64,000 nucleotides of DNA from Bradyrhizobium sp. Ash2021 (GCF_031202265.1 NZ_CP100604.1:5252501-5316500), one strand, 5' to 3'; positions 27,684 through 37,206 are shown, counted from the first letter of the stretch. Numbers and translations are program-made. The notes: generated by a model not told the origin, from the sequence alone.

Positions 27684-28571
27684 CTACACCAACTCTCTTG
27701 CAATCCACTCCGTGATCGAACGATGCTTCGGTCGCCAACCCAACAATTCGCTGGCGCGCTTGCCGCGGACGCGGCTGTTGGAACCGAGCGAGAATATTGC
27801 CTTCTCCCTGCCCCAGGCCGCGATCGCCTGCTCGGCCGGCCACGACTGTGCCACCCCCAGGCCGAGCCGCTTCGCGATCGCCTGCGCCACCTCGCCCAGG
27901 GCTTCCTCGCCGCTTTCGACATACATGAAACTTCCGGCAGGCGCCTTGGCGATGGCCAGCGCATAGAGCGCCGCGACGTCGGCGATGTGCACGTTGGACC
28001 AGCGGTTCAGGCCGCGGCCGATATAACGCGCAACACCGCTTTCCCTGGCCTGTTGCGCGAGCACGGGAACCTGCACGCTTTGCGCGGGTACGCCCAGCGC
28101 GTTGCCATAGATCATGCTGTTGCAGAGCACGACCGAGCGAATGCCTGCGGTACCGACGACGAGCCGGTCGATCGCGACCCGCACTGCCCGCTCAGGCTCG
28201 GGCTCGATCGGCGTGTCCTCGTGAAATATCCGGTCCGAGGGCTCGCCCATGGCTCTATCCGCCACGTTGCTGCTGCCGCTGGTATGGATCAAAGGCTTGC
28301 CCGAGCCCGCAAGTCCGGCGATCAAGGCGTCGATCGCGCCACGGTGGCCGCTGCTCGCCGCGTTGACGACGCCGTCGGAGGCGCGGGCCTCGGCTTGCAG
28401 CAACGCCGTATCGTCGAGCGAGCCGATCACCGCCTCGATGCCGTGCGCTGCGACTGCGTCAGCCTTGGCCTGGTCGCGAACCAGCCCGCGAACCCTATGA
28501 CCATCCGCGATCAGGGCGGAAGCGACCGCGCCGCCGATAAATCCGTTCGCGCCGGTGAGGAAGATGCGCAT
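27684..28571 (-). CDS. NAD-dependent epimerase/SDR-family oxidoreductase
   Basis: A 295-residue extended short-chain dehydrogenase. The Rossmann motif FLTGANGFIGGAVASALI is at the N-terminus. Family segments include LIHTSGSSNVADR, NSMIYGNALG with the YxxxN-like region shifted from the usual YxxxK, and a C-terminal GWRPKHRSITEWI. The catalytic Tyr-Lys pair is not obvious, which places it with atypical NmrA/epimerase-like members. It stands alone and faces away from the Liv operon. Substrate unknown. Confidence 0.85.
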   Translation of the reverse strand: MRIFLTGANGFIGGAVASALIADGHRVRGLVRDQAKADAVAAHGIEAVIGSLDDTALLQAEARASDGVVNAASSGHRGAIDALIAGLAGSGKPLIHTSGSSNVADRAMGEPSDRIFHEDTPIEPEPERAVRVAIDRLVVGTAGIRSVVLCNSMIYGNALGVPAQSVQVPVLAQQARESGVARYIGRGLNRWSNVHIADVAALYALAIAKAPAGSFMYVESGEEALGEVAQAIAKRLGLGVAQSWPAEQAIAAWGREKAIFSLGSNSRVRGKRASELLGWRPKHRSITEWIARELV

Positions 28572-28777
28572 GGTGTTCGCCCTGTCGTTGCCGCCGCTGC
28601 CGCGAAACCGGGCCTGGCCGACGGCTAGGCCGAAGGTCGCAACGGCCGCTCCGGGTTATCATTGGCAAAAGCAATTCGGAAGGGCTACGCTTAGCTCAAT
28701 GGCCAAAGGCATCGAGAGAATGCCGGCTATCGGGACATGTTCATACTGTCTGGTTCATATTGTCTGGGAGGACACGC

Positions 28778-30031
28778 ATGGGTAAGCCGCAACGGCCCTG
28801 GTCGGTCGATCGCAGGACTATTCTAAAGACAAGCGCCGTTATTGCTGCAGTGCAGGTTACTTCCCCCTTCATCATTCAGGCCCGCGGCGAAACGCCGGTG
28901 CGGATCGGCATGGTCGATCCGCTCACCGGCGTCTATGCCGCAATCGCGCAGAACGAAGTGGTCGGGGCGAAATTCGCGGCCGAAGAGATCAACAAGAAGG
29001 GCGGCATCCTGGGCCGGCCGGTCGAGCTGCTGATAGAAGACTCCGCCAATGACGTCGGCACCGGCGTGCAGAAAACCCGCAAGCTGATCGAGCGCGATCA
29101 GGTGAGCTTCATCATCGGCGACGTGAACTCCGGTATCGCGATCGCGATGGCGCAGGTCACCAGCGAAAAGAAAGTGCTCCATATCGTCTCGGGCGGCCAC
29201 ACCGATCCCGTCACCGGCGCAAATTGCTCCTGGAACGTGTTCAGGGTCTGCAACTCCACGACCATGGATGCCAACGCGATCGCCACCACGCTGATAGAGA
29301 AGTTCGGCAAGAAGTGGTACTTCCTGACGCCGGATTATGCGTATGGTCATTCGGTGCAGGCCGGATTCGAAAAAGTCCTGAAAGCCGCGGGTGGCACCTC
29401 CGCCGGCTCCCTCGTCCCCCTTGGCACCGCAGATTACTCCGCCTACCTGATTCAGGCCAAGTCGTACGGTCCGCAGGTGCTGATCAACGTCATGGGCGGC
29501 GGCGACCAGGTCTCGAGCCTCAAGCAGTTCGTCCAGTTCGGCCTCGACAAGCAGATGGCCGTCGGAGGCGCCTTGTTCGAGCTTGAGAGCATCCGCGCCG
29601 TGCCCGATGGCGCGCGCGTCGGATGGTGGACGATGGAATGGTGGTGGGACCAGCCGGGCGTGCCGCATGTCGCGGAATTCAACACCGCGATCAAGAAGAT
29701 CACAGGCGCCTCTGCCACCGCCCGCAACTGGTTCGGCTATGCGTCGGTGCAGACGCTGGCGCTGATCGCGAACCAGGAGAAAACACTGGACGCACCCAAG
29801 CTGGCGCATGCGCTTGCCGGATTCAAGCTGCCGCCGGAAGTCGCCCTGCAACCGGGAGCGCCGGAGTACCGCGCCGGCGACCATGAATTGATGAGCACGG
29901 TGTTTGTCGGCGAGGCGCACCCGCCGAAGGGCGACCCGGACAATATGTTCACGATACGCACCCCCGTGTCCGGCGAAAAGGCCGCCGGACCGGTCGAAAA
30001 CACCGGCTGCAAGATTCAGTGGCCAGCCTGA
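28778..30031 (+). CDS. Liv-type ABC transporter substrate-binding protein 1, Tat-exported
   Basis: The ATG at 28778 follows GGGAGG by six bases, giving 417 residues. The N-terminus has a twin-arginine motif (DRRTILK) before a hydrophobic core and a cut near IIQARGE, so export is probably by Tat. The mature protein is a periplasmic type-I binding fold of the branched-chain amino-acid/amide family: VRIGMVDPLTGVYAAIAQNE, GGILGRPVELLIEDSAND, FIIGDVNSGI, and TPDYAYGHSVQ. It heads a six-gene transport operon and is closely paralogous to the next gene. The ligand is unknown; amides, urea-like compounds or amino acids are possible. Confidence 0.9.
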   Translation: MGKPQRPWSVDRRTILKTSAVIAAVQVTSPFIIQARGETPVRIGMVDPLTGVYAAIAQNEVVGAKFAAEEINKKGGILGRPVELLIEDSANDVGTGVQKTRKLIERDQVSFIIGDVNSGIAIAMAQVTSEKKVLHIVSGGHTDPVTGANCSWNVFRVCNSTTMDANAIATTLIEKFGKKWYFLTPDYAYGHSVQAGFEKVLKAAGGTSAGSLVPLGTADYSAYLIQAKSYGPQVLINVMGGGDQVSSLKQFVQFGLDKQMAVGGALFELESIRAVPDGARVGWWTMEWWWDQPGVPHVAEFNTAIKKITGASATARNWFGYASVQTLALIANQEKTLDAPKLAHALAGFKLPPEVALQPGAPEYRAGDHELMSTVFVGEAHPPKGDPDNMFTIRTPVSGEKAAGPVENTGCKIQWPA

Positions 30032-30119
30032 ACCGAAACGGATTTCGCCTGGTGCCTGACCGCACCGGGCGAAATCACTTCTGCAACAAGAATCTGAACC
30101 TCCCAACGAGGACAAGCCC

Positions 30120-31376
30120 ATGACATCCTTCACCCCAAGAATCGAACGCCGCACGCTTCTCAAGGGCGCCGCCGCACTCGGCGCAATTCAGGTGGCTTCC
30201 CCCTTCATCATCCAGGCCCGCGGCGAGACCGCGGTCCGGATCGGCATGGTCGATCCCCTCACCGGCGTCTATGCCGCGCCCGCCGGCAATGAGGTGATGG
30301 GCGCCAAACTGGCCATCGAGCAGATGAACGCCAAAGGCGGCATTCTCGGACGCCAGGTCGAATTGCTGGTGGAAGATTCCGCCAATGACGTCGGCACCGG
30401 CGTGCAGAAGGCGCGCAAGCTGATCGAGCGCGACGGGGTCAATTTCATGATCGGCGACGTCAATTCCGGCATTGCGGCTGCGATCGCCCAGGTCACCAGC
30501 GAAAAGAAGATCCTGCACATCGTCTCCGGCGGCCACACCGACTCGATCACGGGCAAGGATTGCAAATGGAATGTGTTCCGGGTCTGCAACACCACGCGGA
30601 TGGAAGCCAATTCGGTATCGAGCGTGCTGTACAGCAAGTATGGCAAGAAATGGCACTTCATCACCCCCGACTATGCCTTCGGCCACACGCTGTATGACGC
30701 CTGCACCGACGATCTGAAGAAGCTCGGCGGCACGGTCACCGGCAACGAGCTGACGCCGCTCGGCACCACGGATTTCTCGGCCTATCTGATCAAGGCGCGG
30801 GCGGCGAACCCCGACGTCATGATCCTGCTGGTGCAGGGCTCCGACATGATCAACTGCCTCAAGCAGGTGGTGCAGTTCGGCCTCGACAAACAGATCCACG
30901 TCGCGGGAACGCAGCAGGAGCTGGAATCGCTCGCCGCGCTGCCGCCGGAAGCGCGGATCGGCGTCTGGATGTTCGAATGGTACTGGAAACAGCCGGGCGT
31001 GCCGGGGGTCGAGAAATTCGTCGCCGACATTCGCAAGGTCAACAAGGGCAACGTGCCGACCGCGCGGCACTGGTTCGGCTACGCCTCGGCGATGTCCTTT
31101 GCCCTGGTGGCAAACAAGGAGAAGTCGCTCGACGCGGTGAAGCTGGCAGCGGCGCTGGAGAATTTCGAGTTGCCGGACGACGTCAAGCTGCAGCCGAACA
31201 AGGTCTATTACCGCAAGGGCGACCATCAGCTGATGACGTCAGCCTTCGTCGGCGAGGCGCAGTCGAAAGGCAAGGACGATCCGGAAGATCTCTACCGGGT
31301 CGACGAAGTCGTGCCGGGCGACAAGACCGCGCCTACCATTGAGGAGACAGGCTGCAAAGTCCAGTGGCCGGCGTAA
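30120..31376 (+). CDS. Liv-type ABC transporter substrate-binding protein 2, Tat-exported
   Basis: A 418-residue paralogue of the preceding gene, with the same layout: Tat motif ERRTLLK, cut near IIQARGE, then VRIGMVDPLTGVYAAPAGNE, GGILGRQVELLVEDSAND and the shared ending ETGCKVQWPA. It starts 88 bases after the first protein's stop; AACGAGGACAAGCCC provides a ribosome site. The strongest similarity lies in the export signal and N-lobe, while the ligand-facing central parts have diverged, so the two copies may deliver different ligands to the same permease. Confidence 0.92.
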   Translation: MTSFTPRIERRTLLKGAAALGAIQVASPFIIQARGETAVRIGMVDPLTGVYAAPAGNEVMGAKLAIEQMNAKGGILGRQVELLVEDSANDVGTGVQKARKLIERDGVNFMIGDVNSGIAAAIAQVTSEKKILHIVSGGHTDSITGKDCKWNVFRVCNTTRMEANSVSSVLYSKYGKKWHFITPDYAFGHTLYDACTDDLKKLGGTVTGNELTPLGTTDFSAYLIKARAANPDVMILLVQGSDMINCLKQVVQFGLDKQIHVAGTQQELESLAALPPEARIGVWMFEWYWKQPGVPGVEKFVADIRKVNKGNVPTARHWFGYASAMSFALVANKEKSLDAVKLAAALENFELPDDVKLQPNKVYYRKGDHQLMTSAFVGEAQSKGKDDPEDLYRVDEVVPGDKTAPTIEETGCKVQWPA

Positions 31377-31430
31377 CATGAAGTCCGCGATGCCCTCGAC
31401 CCCGGGAGCGATTTCTCCCGGATCAATTCC

Positions 31431-32321
31431 ATGTCCATTATCCGGTACCCGATGACCCTGCTTCTGCTGTTCAACATCACCAACGGGCTCATCGTCGGCG
31501 CGTTCTACGTGCTGATGGCGCTTGGCCTGTCGCTCATTCTCAACCTCAGCAACACCATCAATTTCGCCCACGGCGGATTTCTCGTCATCGGCGGCTACAT
31601 CGCCTATGCGATCACGCCCTATATCGGCTTCTGGGGCGCACTCCTGATCGCGCCGCCCTTGACCGCCGTGATCGGGCTCGTGGTCGAGCGCGTGCTGATC
31701 CGGCCGCTCTACGGGCGCGATCCCCTGTACAGCCTGCTGCTCACGTTTGGGTTGGCCTTCATCATCGAGGACGGCACCCGCTTCATCTTCGGGCCGCAGG
31801 GCAAGCCCGTCACCATTCCGCCGTTTCTGGCGCAACCCCTGAGCAATGATTTCTTTTTCATCACCGGCTATCGCCTGTTCATGGTGGCCGTGGTGGTGAT
31901 CGCGGTCACGCTGTTGTTCGTGCTGCTGCGCTATACGCGGCTGGGCATCCGCATCCGCGCCGGCACCCTCGATCTCGAGACCGTTGCCGCCCTCGGAATC
32001 AACGTGCAACTGCTGCGCTCGCTCAATTTCGCGGTCGGCATTTTCCTGGCCGGCCTCAGCGGCGTGCTCGCGGCCGGGCAATTGGGGCTTGAACCGACCA
32101 TGGGGACCGGCCTTTTGATGCCGAGTTTCATCGCCATTATCGTCGGCGGCATCGGCAGCCTGCCGGGAACCCTGCTCGGCGGCCTCTTGATCGGGGTGGC
32201 CTCGGGATTGACCGCGGTATTCCTTCCCGCCGCCAGCGAGGCGGTCATCTATGTCATGATGGCGGTGGTCCTCCTGATACGCCCGCGCGGACTCTTGGGC
32301 GAAGAAGGAATGATGTCTTGA
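31431..32321 (+). CDS. livH: Branched-chain-type ABC permease LivH
   Basis: A 296-residue integral membrane protein with about eight helices. Family motifs: NGLIVGAFYVLMALGLSLI, NTINFAHGGFLVIGGYIAY, and ETVAALGINVQLLRSLNFAVG, the conserved cytoplasmic loop that contacts the ATPases. It forms the channel with LivM. The stop overlaps the livM TTG start as TTGA. An in-frame ATG twelve residues later (MTLLLLFNI) is an alternative start. Confidence 0.93.
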   Translation: MSIIRYPMTLLLLFNITNGLIVGAFYVLMALGLSLILNLSNTINFAHGGFLVIGGYIAYAITPYIGFWGALLIAPPLTAVIGLVVERVLIRPLYGRDPLYSLLLTFGLAFIIEDGTRFIFGPQGKPVTIPPFLAQPLSNDFFFITGYRLFMVAVVVIAVTLLFVLLRYTRLGIRIRAGTLDLETVAALGINVQLLRSLNFAVGIFLAGLSGVLAAGQLGLEPTMGTGLLMPSFIAIIVGGIGSLPGTLLGGLLIGVASGLTAVFLPAASEAVIYVMMAVVLLIRPRGLLGEEGMMS

Positions 32322-33271
32322 CCACCGAGCAGACCCGCAAGCTGATCGTCCTCGCGGCGATCTGGGCCGCCCTGATCTTCGCCCCCTACTGGATGGTGCC
32401 GCTCGGCGGCTACACCGCGCTCGCCACCCGCGTCCTGGTGCTGGGCCTCGCCGCAATGTCGCTGAATTTCCTGCTGGGATTTACCGGTGTGCTGTCGTTC
32501 GGCCACGCCGCTTATTTCGGCCTCGGCGCCTACGGCGCCGGGCTGACGCTGAAATTTCTCGCGGCGAGCACGCCGCTGGCGCTGCTGCTTGGAATGCTGC
32601 TGGGCGGTGTTTGCGGCGGCCTCCTGGGCACGCTGATCGTGCGGCGGCGCGGCGTCTACTTTGCCATGGTGACCATCGCCTTCGGCCAGGTGTTCTACTA
32701 CATCGCGTTTCAATGGAGCTCGCTGACCGGCGGCGATGACGGCCTGCGCGGCTTCTCGCGCCAGCCGCTCGACCTTGGCCTGTTCAAGATCGACATCCTC
32801 TCCAGCGCCAACAACTTCTACTTCTTCGTCCTGTTCTGTTTCGCGCTTGCCGTCGGCGCCATGGGATTTATTCTGCGTTCGCCGTTCGGCCGCACCATGA
32901 TCGCGATCCGCGAGAACGAGCGGCGCTCGCGTTTTCTCGGCATTCCCGTCGAACGGCACATCTGGATCGCTTTCACCCTGTCCTGCTTCTTCATGGGATT
33001 GGCCGGCGCGCTCTATGCGCTGGTCAATAATTTCGCCGATCCGAAGGGCCTGCATTACAGCCAATCCGGCGATTTCGTCATGATGGCGGTGATGGGCGGC
33101 ATGCGCAGCTTCTGGGGTCCGCTGCTCGGCGCCACCGTGTTCGTGGTGCTGCAGGATTATCTGTCCAGCGTCACCGTCAACTGGATGTCGTTCGTCGGCC
33201 TTCTGTTTGTGCTGGTGGTGTTGTTTTTCCCGCGCGGCCTGCTTGGCTTCCTGCAGCGGAGCAAGGCATGA
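32318..33271 (+). CDS. livM: Branched-chain-type ABC permease LivM
   Basis: A 317-residue membrane permease. The start is a TTG overlapping the livH stop, with AAGGA nine bases upstream. Motifs: LAAMSLNFLLGFTGVLSFGHAAYFGLGAYG and the coupling loop RSPFGRTMIAIRENERRSRFLGI. It ends with the typical FPRGLLGFL. The livG ATG overlaps its stop as ATGA. Confidence 0.93.
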   Translation: MTTEQTRKLIVLAAIWAALIFAPYWMVPLGGYTALATRVLVLGLAAMSLNFLLGFTGVLSFGHAAYFGLGAYGAGLTLKFLAASTPLALLLGMLLGGVCGGLLGTLIVRRRGVYFAMVTIAFGQVFYYIAFQWSSLTGGDDGLRGFSRQPLDLGLFKIDILSSANNFYFFVLFCFALAVGAMGFILRSPFGRTMIAIRENERRSRFLGIPVERHIWIAFTLSCFFMGLAGALYALVNNFADPKGLHYSQSGDFVMMAVMGGMRSFWGPLLGATVFVVLQDYLSSVTVNWMSFVGLLFVLVVLFFPRGLLGFLQRSKA

Positions 33272-34017
33272 ACGTCCTCGAAATCAACGGCGTCACCAAG
33301 CGCTTCGGCAATCTCGTGGCGGTGCGCGATGTATCGCTGAACGTGGCCAAGGGCGAGATGTGCGCCATCATCGGCCCGAACGGCGCCGGCAAGACCACCT
33401 TCTTCAACCTGATCTCCGGATTTTTTCCACCGACTTCCGGCAGCATCAGCTTCGACGGCCAGGACATCACAAAACTGTCCACGCATGAGCGCGTCACCCG
33501 TGGCATGGCGCGAACCTTCCAGGTCACCGAGATCTTTCCCGAACTCACCGTGTTCGAAAACGTCCGCATCGCCACTGAGGTCGCCAGCGGATACCGGTTG
33601 CGGCCGTGGATCAACCGCGCCGAACAGGCGCAAGTCCATGCCCGCGTCGAGGAGACGCTCAAGCTGGTGTCGCTGGAAACCAAGACCGACAGGCTGGTCG
33701 GCGAACTCGCGCATGGCGACCAGCGCGCCGCCGAAATCGCGATGGCATTGGCGCTGAAGCCGCATCTCTTGCTGCTCGACGAGCCGACTGCCGGCATGGG
33801 CGATCAGGAAACGTTTCAGATCACGCAACTGATCCGCCGCCTGCACCGCGAAAGCAATTACACCATCGTGCTGATCGAACACGACATGCGCGTGGTGTTT
33901 CATCTTGCCGACCGCATCTGCGTGCTCGATCAGGGCAGGATGCTGGCGCAGGGCACGCCGCAGGAAATCGCCGCCAACGAGACCGTTCAGGCCGCTTATC
34001 TGGGCACCGCCGCATGA
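33268..34017 (+). CDS. livG: ABC transporter ATPase LivG
   Basis: A 249-residue cytoplasmic ATPase. Walker A is GPNGAGKTT near residue 36, the signature region reads ELAHGDQRAAEIAMAL (a common LivG variant of LSGGQ), Walker B is LLLLDEPTAGM, and the switch His is in VLIEHDMRVV. The C-terminus has the LivG-type ending QGTPQEIAANETVQAAYLG. It overlaps livM and livF by ATGA. Confidence 0.94.
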   Translation: MNVLEINGVTKRFGNLVAVRDVSLNVAKGEMCAIIGPNGAGKTTFFNLISGFFPPTSGSISFDGQDITKLSTHERVTRGMARTFQVTEIFPELTVFENVRIATEVASGYRLRPWINRAEQAQVHARVEETLKLVSLETKTDRLVGELAHGDQRAAEIAMALALKPHLLLLDEPTAGMGDQETFQITQLIRRLHRESNYTIVLIEHDMRVVFHLADRICVLDQGRMLAQGTPQEIAANETVQAAYLGTAA

Positions 34018-34736
34018 CCGCCGCATTGATCGCCGAAGGCCTGCACACTTATTACGGCAAGAGCCACATCCTGCATGGCGTCAGCCTCGAAGTGGCCGAG
34101 GGCAAAATCACCGCCCTGCTCGGCCGCAACGGCGCTGGCAAGACCACGACGCTGCGCAGCCTGATGGGCCTGACGCCGCCGCGCGAAGGCAAGGTTTCCG
34201 TCTTCGGCGCGGATACCACGCGCTGGCCGACCTTCCGGATCGCAGCCAGCGGCGTCGGCTATGTGCCCGAAGGCCGGCGCATCTTCGCCAATCTCAGCGT
34301 CGAGGAAAATCTTAAAGTCCCGCTCGAGCGCGGCGGCCCGTGGACCATCGAGCGGATCTACCAGCTGTTCCCCCGCCTCGAGGAGCGCAAGCTCTATCGC
34401 GGCCGCCAGCTTTCCGGCGGCGAACAGGAGATGCTCTCGATCGCGCGCGCGCTCCTGCTCAATCCCCGCCTGCTCATTCTCGACGAACCCTCGCAGGGCC
34501 TGGCGCCGCTGATCGTGCGCGAGGTGTTTTGCATCGTCCAGCAGATGAAGGCCGAGGGCATTTCCGTTCTGCTGGTCGAACAGAACGCGCGCATGAGTCT
34601 CGAAATCGCCGACGACGCCTATGTGCTGGACGACGGCATCGTGGTCTATTCCGGAACCGCGCACGAACTCGCCGCCGACGAAGCCCGCGTCCGCGCGCTG
34701 GCCGGCGCCAGCGCCGAGGAATGGACGCTGACGTGA
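34014..34736 (+). CDS. livF: ABC transporter ATPase LivF
   Basis: A 240-residue cytoplasmic ATPase, partner of LivG. Walker A GRNGAGKTTTLRSLMGL, signature LSGGEQEMLSIARALL, Walker B LLILDEPSQGLAPLIV and switch VLLVEQNARMSLEIAD. The ATG at 34014 overlaps the livG stop; longer in-frame starts upstream lie inside livG and are rejected. The next reading frame begins with a GTG overlapping its own TGA. Confidence 0.94.
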   Translation: MTAALIAEGLHTYYGKSHILHGVSLEVAEGKITALLGRNGAGKTTTLRSLMGLTPPREGKVSVFGADTTRWPTFRIAASGVGYVPEGRRIFANLSVEENLKVPLERGGPWTIERIYQLFPRLEERKLYRGRQLSGGEQEMLSIARALLLNPRLLILDEPSQGLAPLIVREVFCIVQQMKAEGISVLLVEQNARMSLEIADDAYVLDDGIVVYSGTAHELAADEARVRALAGASAEEWTLT

Positions 34737-34825
34737 GCGTGATGGCCGAGCACAGCCGCCTGAAGGACGTTCCGCTCGTGTATGTCCGGCGTGACGTGCA
34801 AGGTATGCCGCCTCACACGCGGTAG
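34733..34825 (+). pseudogene. Beheaded downstream gene of the Liv operon (30-codon stub)
   Basis: A GTG at 34733 overlaps the livF stop as GTGA, the same coupling seen through the operon, and encodes MSVMAEHSRLKDVPLVYVRRD before running into sequence antisense to the PhyH gene and stopping. The first ~25 residues look coding. This is probably the start of a lost sixth gene whose remainder was replaced by the phyH/flavin-oxidoreductase segment. Confidence 0.5.
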
Positions 34826-35646
34826 GCGGTCTTGCCAGTACCGCGATAAAGCACGCGTACCTGCTCTTCCGAGACTTCCTTGTGAAAAGCCAGCGCCTCG
34901 GGCTCTAGGTCGCGCTTTGGCACGTGCGCTGGCAGAAAGTTGCGGTAGCTATCCTTGCCGCGCACCAGCGTCGCCCAATCCCGCGCGCCCACCGCCTGCT
35001 TCAAATGGGTCGGGATGTAGCGGACGGCAAGACCAATGCGCCGGTCGTCGGAGCGGTTCGGCTCCGATCCGTGAAACAGCAGCACATGATGAAGCGATGC
35101 CTGGCCGGGCTTCAGCTCCACATAGACCGCCTTAGCCTCATCGACATCGACCGCGATCTCCTGGCCTCGGGTCAGCAAATTGTTCTGGTCGAACGTGTCC
35201 TCGTGTTGGACTTGCTGCGTGTGGGTACCGGCGATGAACTTCATGCAGCCGGAAACCTTGTTGGCTGGCGACATCGCGATCCAGGCGGTCGCTACATCGG
35301 ATGAGCTGAGACCCCAATAAGTGGCATCCTGATGCCAGGACACGAAGCCCGGATCATGCGCTTCCTTGATGAAGAAGCTGGTATTCCAGCACAGGATGTC
35401 AGGCCCGAGCAAATCCTCGATCGCATCGAGGATTTTGGGGTGCCGGATCATCTCGTCGATCCAGGTGAAGAGCACGTGGCTGCGATGGCGCATCTCCGCC
35501 TTGATCGGGCCGCCGCTGGCGGTTTCATAGTCCTCGAGCTTGCGGCGGAAATCAGCGACTTCGCCGGCGCTGAGCGCATCGACCGGGAAGTGATAGCCGC
35601 GGTCGCGATAATCAGCGACGTCGTGTTCGCTCAGCAATTTCGGCAC
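34813..35646 (-). CDS. Phytanoyl-CoA dioxygenase (PhyH) family oxygenase
   Basis: A 277-residue Fe(II)/2-oxoglutarate-dependent dioxygenase. The metal pair HxD is in SWHQDATYWG near residue 125, the distal His in LLFHGSEPNRSDDRRIGLAVRYIP with the oxoglutarate-binding Arg. Bacterial PhyH proteins hydroxylate diverse small molecules; the substrate cannot be told here. It lies 24 bases after the frameshifted flavin oxidoreductase on the same strand, so the two formed an operon. Confidence 0.88.
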   Translation of the reverse strand: MPKLLSEHDVADYRDRGYHFPVDALSAGEVADFRRKLEDYETASGGPIKAEMRHRSHVLFTWIDEMIRHPKILDAIEDLLGPDILCWNTSFFIKEAHDPGFVSWHQDATYWGLSSSDVATAWIAMSPANKVSGCMKFIAGTHTQQVQHEDTFDQNNLLTRGQEIAVDVDEAKAVYVELKPGQASLHHVLLFHGSEPNRSDDRRIGLAVRYIPTHLKQAVGARDWATLVRGKDSYRNFLPAHVPKRDLEPEALAFHKEVSEEQVRVLYRGTGKTAYRV

Positions 35647-35670
35647 GGGCTTCCTCCGATGTTTCTTGTT

Positions 35671-36851
35671 TTAGCGAAGGGTGTCCCCTTTGACGCTGTC
35701 CTCACCCAGCCCGTTTTGCCATGTCGATGGCTGCGTCCCGAACCCGCGTTTGGCCCGCGTACCCAGCCAATAGCCGAACTGCGGCGGGACGTTGCGGAAC
35801 GGGCCTTCGACGCCGAGCTTCAGCGCCGCGTCCATCGGCCAGTTCGGGTTGTTGAGGATCTCGCGGCCGACCGCGATCAGATCGGCCTGCCCGTCGCGAA
35901 GGATCTGTTCGGCCTGATCGCCGTGGATGATGAGCCCGACCGCCATGGTCATGATATCGGCGTGGCGCTTGACGTATTCCGACAGCGGCACCTGGTAACT
36001 GTATTTGATTTCCTTGCCCAGGATCGGCGCCATTTCGGTGATGCCGCCGGACGAGCAGTCGATGACGTCGACGCCTTTTGTCTTGAGGGTTTTCGCGAGC
36101 CGCGCGCTCTGTTCGGGGCCCCAGCCGGCATTGTCCTCCACCGACAGGCGGACGAACAGCGGCTTGTGATCGGGCCAGTGCGTCCGCACCGCTTCGGTGA
36201 TTTCGGTGATGAAGCGCATCCGGTTCAGTTCGGACCCGCCATATTCATCGGTGCGCGCGTTGGATCGTTCCGACAGGAACTGGTGCACGAGGTAACCATG
36301 CGCGCCGTGCAGTTCCAGCACATCGAAGCCGGCCTCATGCGCCCGCCGCGCGGCGTCGCCCCAGGCCTGCACCAAATCTTTCACCTCGCCCCGCGCCAGC
36401 GCCTTCGGCACCGGCCATCGCTCGCTATGGGCAATCGCGCTCGGCTCCACCGGCGACCAGGCGTCCCAGTCCTCGATTTCGGGCGTCCGCTGCAGCGGCC
36501 GGTCGCCTTTCCATGGCCTTGTGGCGCGCGCCTTGCGGAATGGCCGAGCTGAATGCCGGCGACCGAATTCTGCTGCTTGATGAATTTGGCGAGCCGGCTG
36601 AGCGGCTCGACAAAGGCGTCATCCCAGATGCCGAGATCGCCGACCGTGCCGCAGCCGCGCCGCTCGACCTTGGTCGACTCGACCACGACGAGCCCGGCGC
36701 CGCCGGCGGCGAATTTTCCGGCGTTCATCAGATGCCAGTCGGTCGGAAAACCCTTGATGGCCGAATATTGATGCATCGGCGGCACCACGATCCGGTTGCG
36801 CAATTCGACGGCGCGGATCGTCATCGGTGAAAACAGCAGGGTTCCCGACAT
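35671..36851 (-). pseudogene. Frameshifted NADH:flavin oxidoreductase (old yellow enzyme family)
   Basis: The N-terminal ~108 residues (from ATG 36851: LFSPMTIRAVELRNRIVVPPMHQYSA ... AGIQLGHSARR) are in one frame. The rest (TRPWKGDRPLQ ... HGAHGYLVHQFLSERSNARTDEYGGS ... GREILNNPNW) is in another; the switch falls near 36520-36540. Compared with the family pattern QLGHxGRKA, about four bases appear missing. Joined, the product would be a near-normal length of about 390 residues: an FMN-dependent ene-reductase of the YqjM class, with His where many members have Cys in PPMHQYS. It is either a true pseudogene or a sequencing error. A decayed second copy lies at 22996-23185. Confidence 0.85.
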
Positions 36852-36918
36852 GTTTTGTTTCCTCGCATCCCGGTCACCATGATCCCGGCGCGGTGCCAGC
36901 AGACGTTCTTTTATATTT

Positions 36919-37206
36919 TTATTGCTTCGCGGCGCTGTCGGTCTTGGCCTTCGGCTTAACGTGGGCAGTCTTGGCCGGGGCCTTCGGCGCATTGTCGCTG
37001 CGCACAGCACCCCAGGGGTCCGCGCTTTTCTGTTCCGGAATATTGCTTAGCGACCTCTTGTAGGCCTTCTCAGCCTCTTTGTCGGCCTCGATCTCCTGCG
37101 GCGACTTGCCCTTGTCGACGTCGCCATATCTGGGAACCGACTGCGACTGGGCATAGGCCGGCCCGGCCAGCAACGCGATAACGGCGACGGCGCCCAAGAT
37201 TTTCAT
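36919..37206 (-). CDS. Small secreted Lys/Ala-rich protein
   Basis: A 95-residue product from the ATG at 37206, with GGGAG upstream. It has a Sec signal peptide (MKILGAVAVIALLAGPAYA), then a charged helical middle (KSPQEIEADKEAEKAYKRSL) and a Lys/Ala/Pro-rich C-terminus (APAKTAHVKPKAKTDSAAKQ). Similar small periplasmic proteins are widespread in Bradyrhizobium, without known function. Confidence 0.72.
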   Translation of the reverse strand: MKILGAVAVIALLAGPAYAQSQSVPRYGDVDKGKSPQEIEADKEAEKAYKRSLSNIPEQKSADPWGAVRSDNAPKAPAKTAHVKPKAKTDSAAKQ

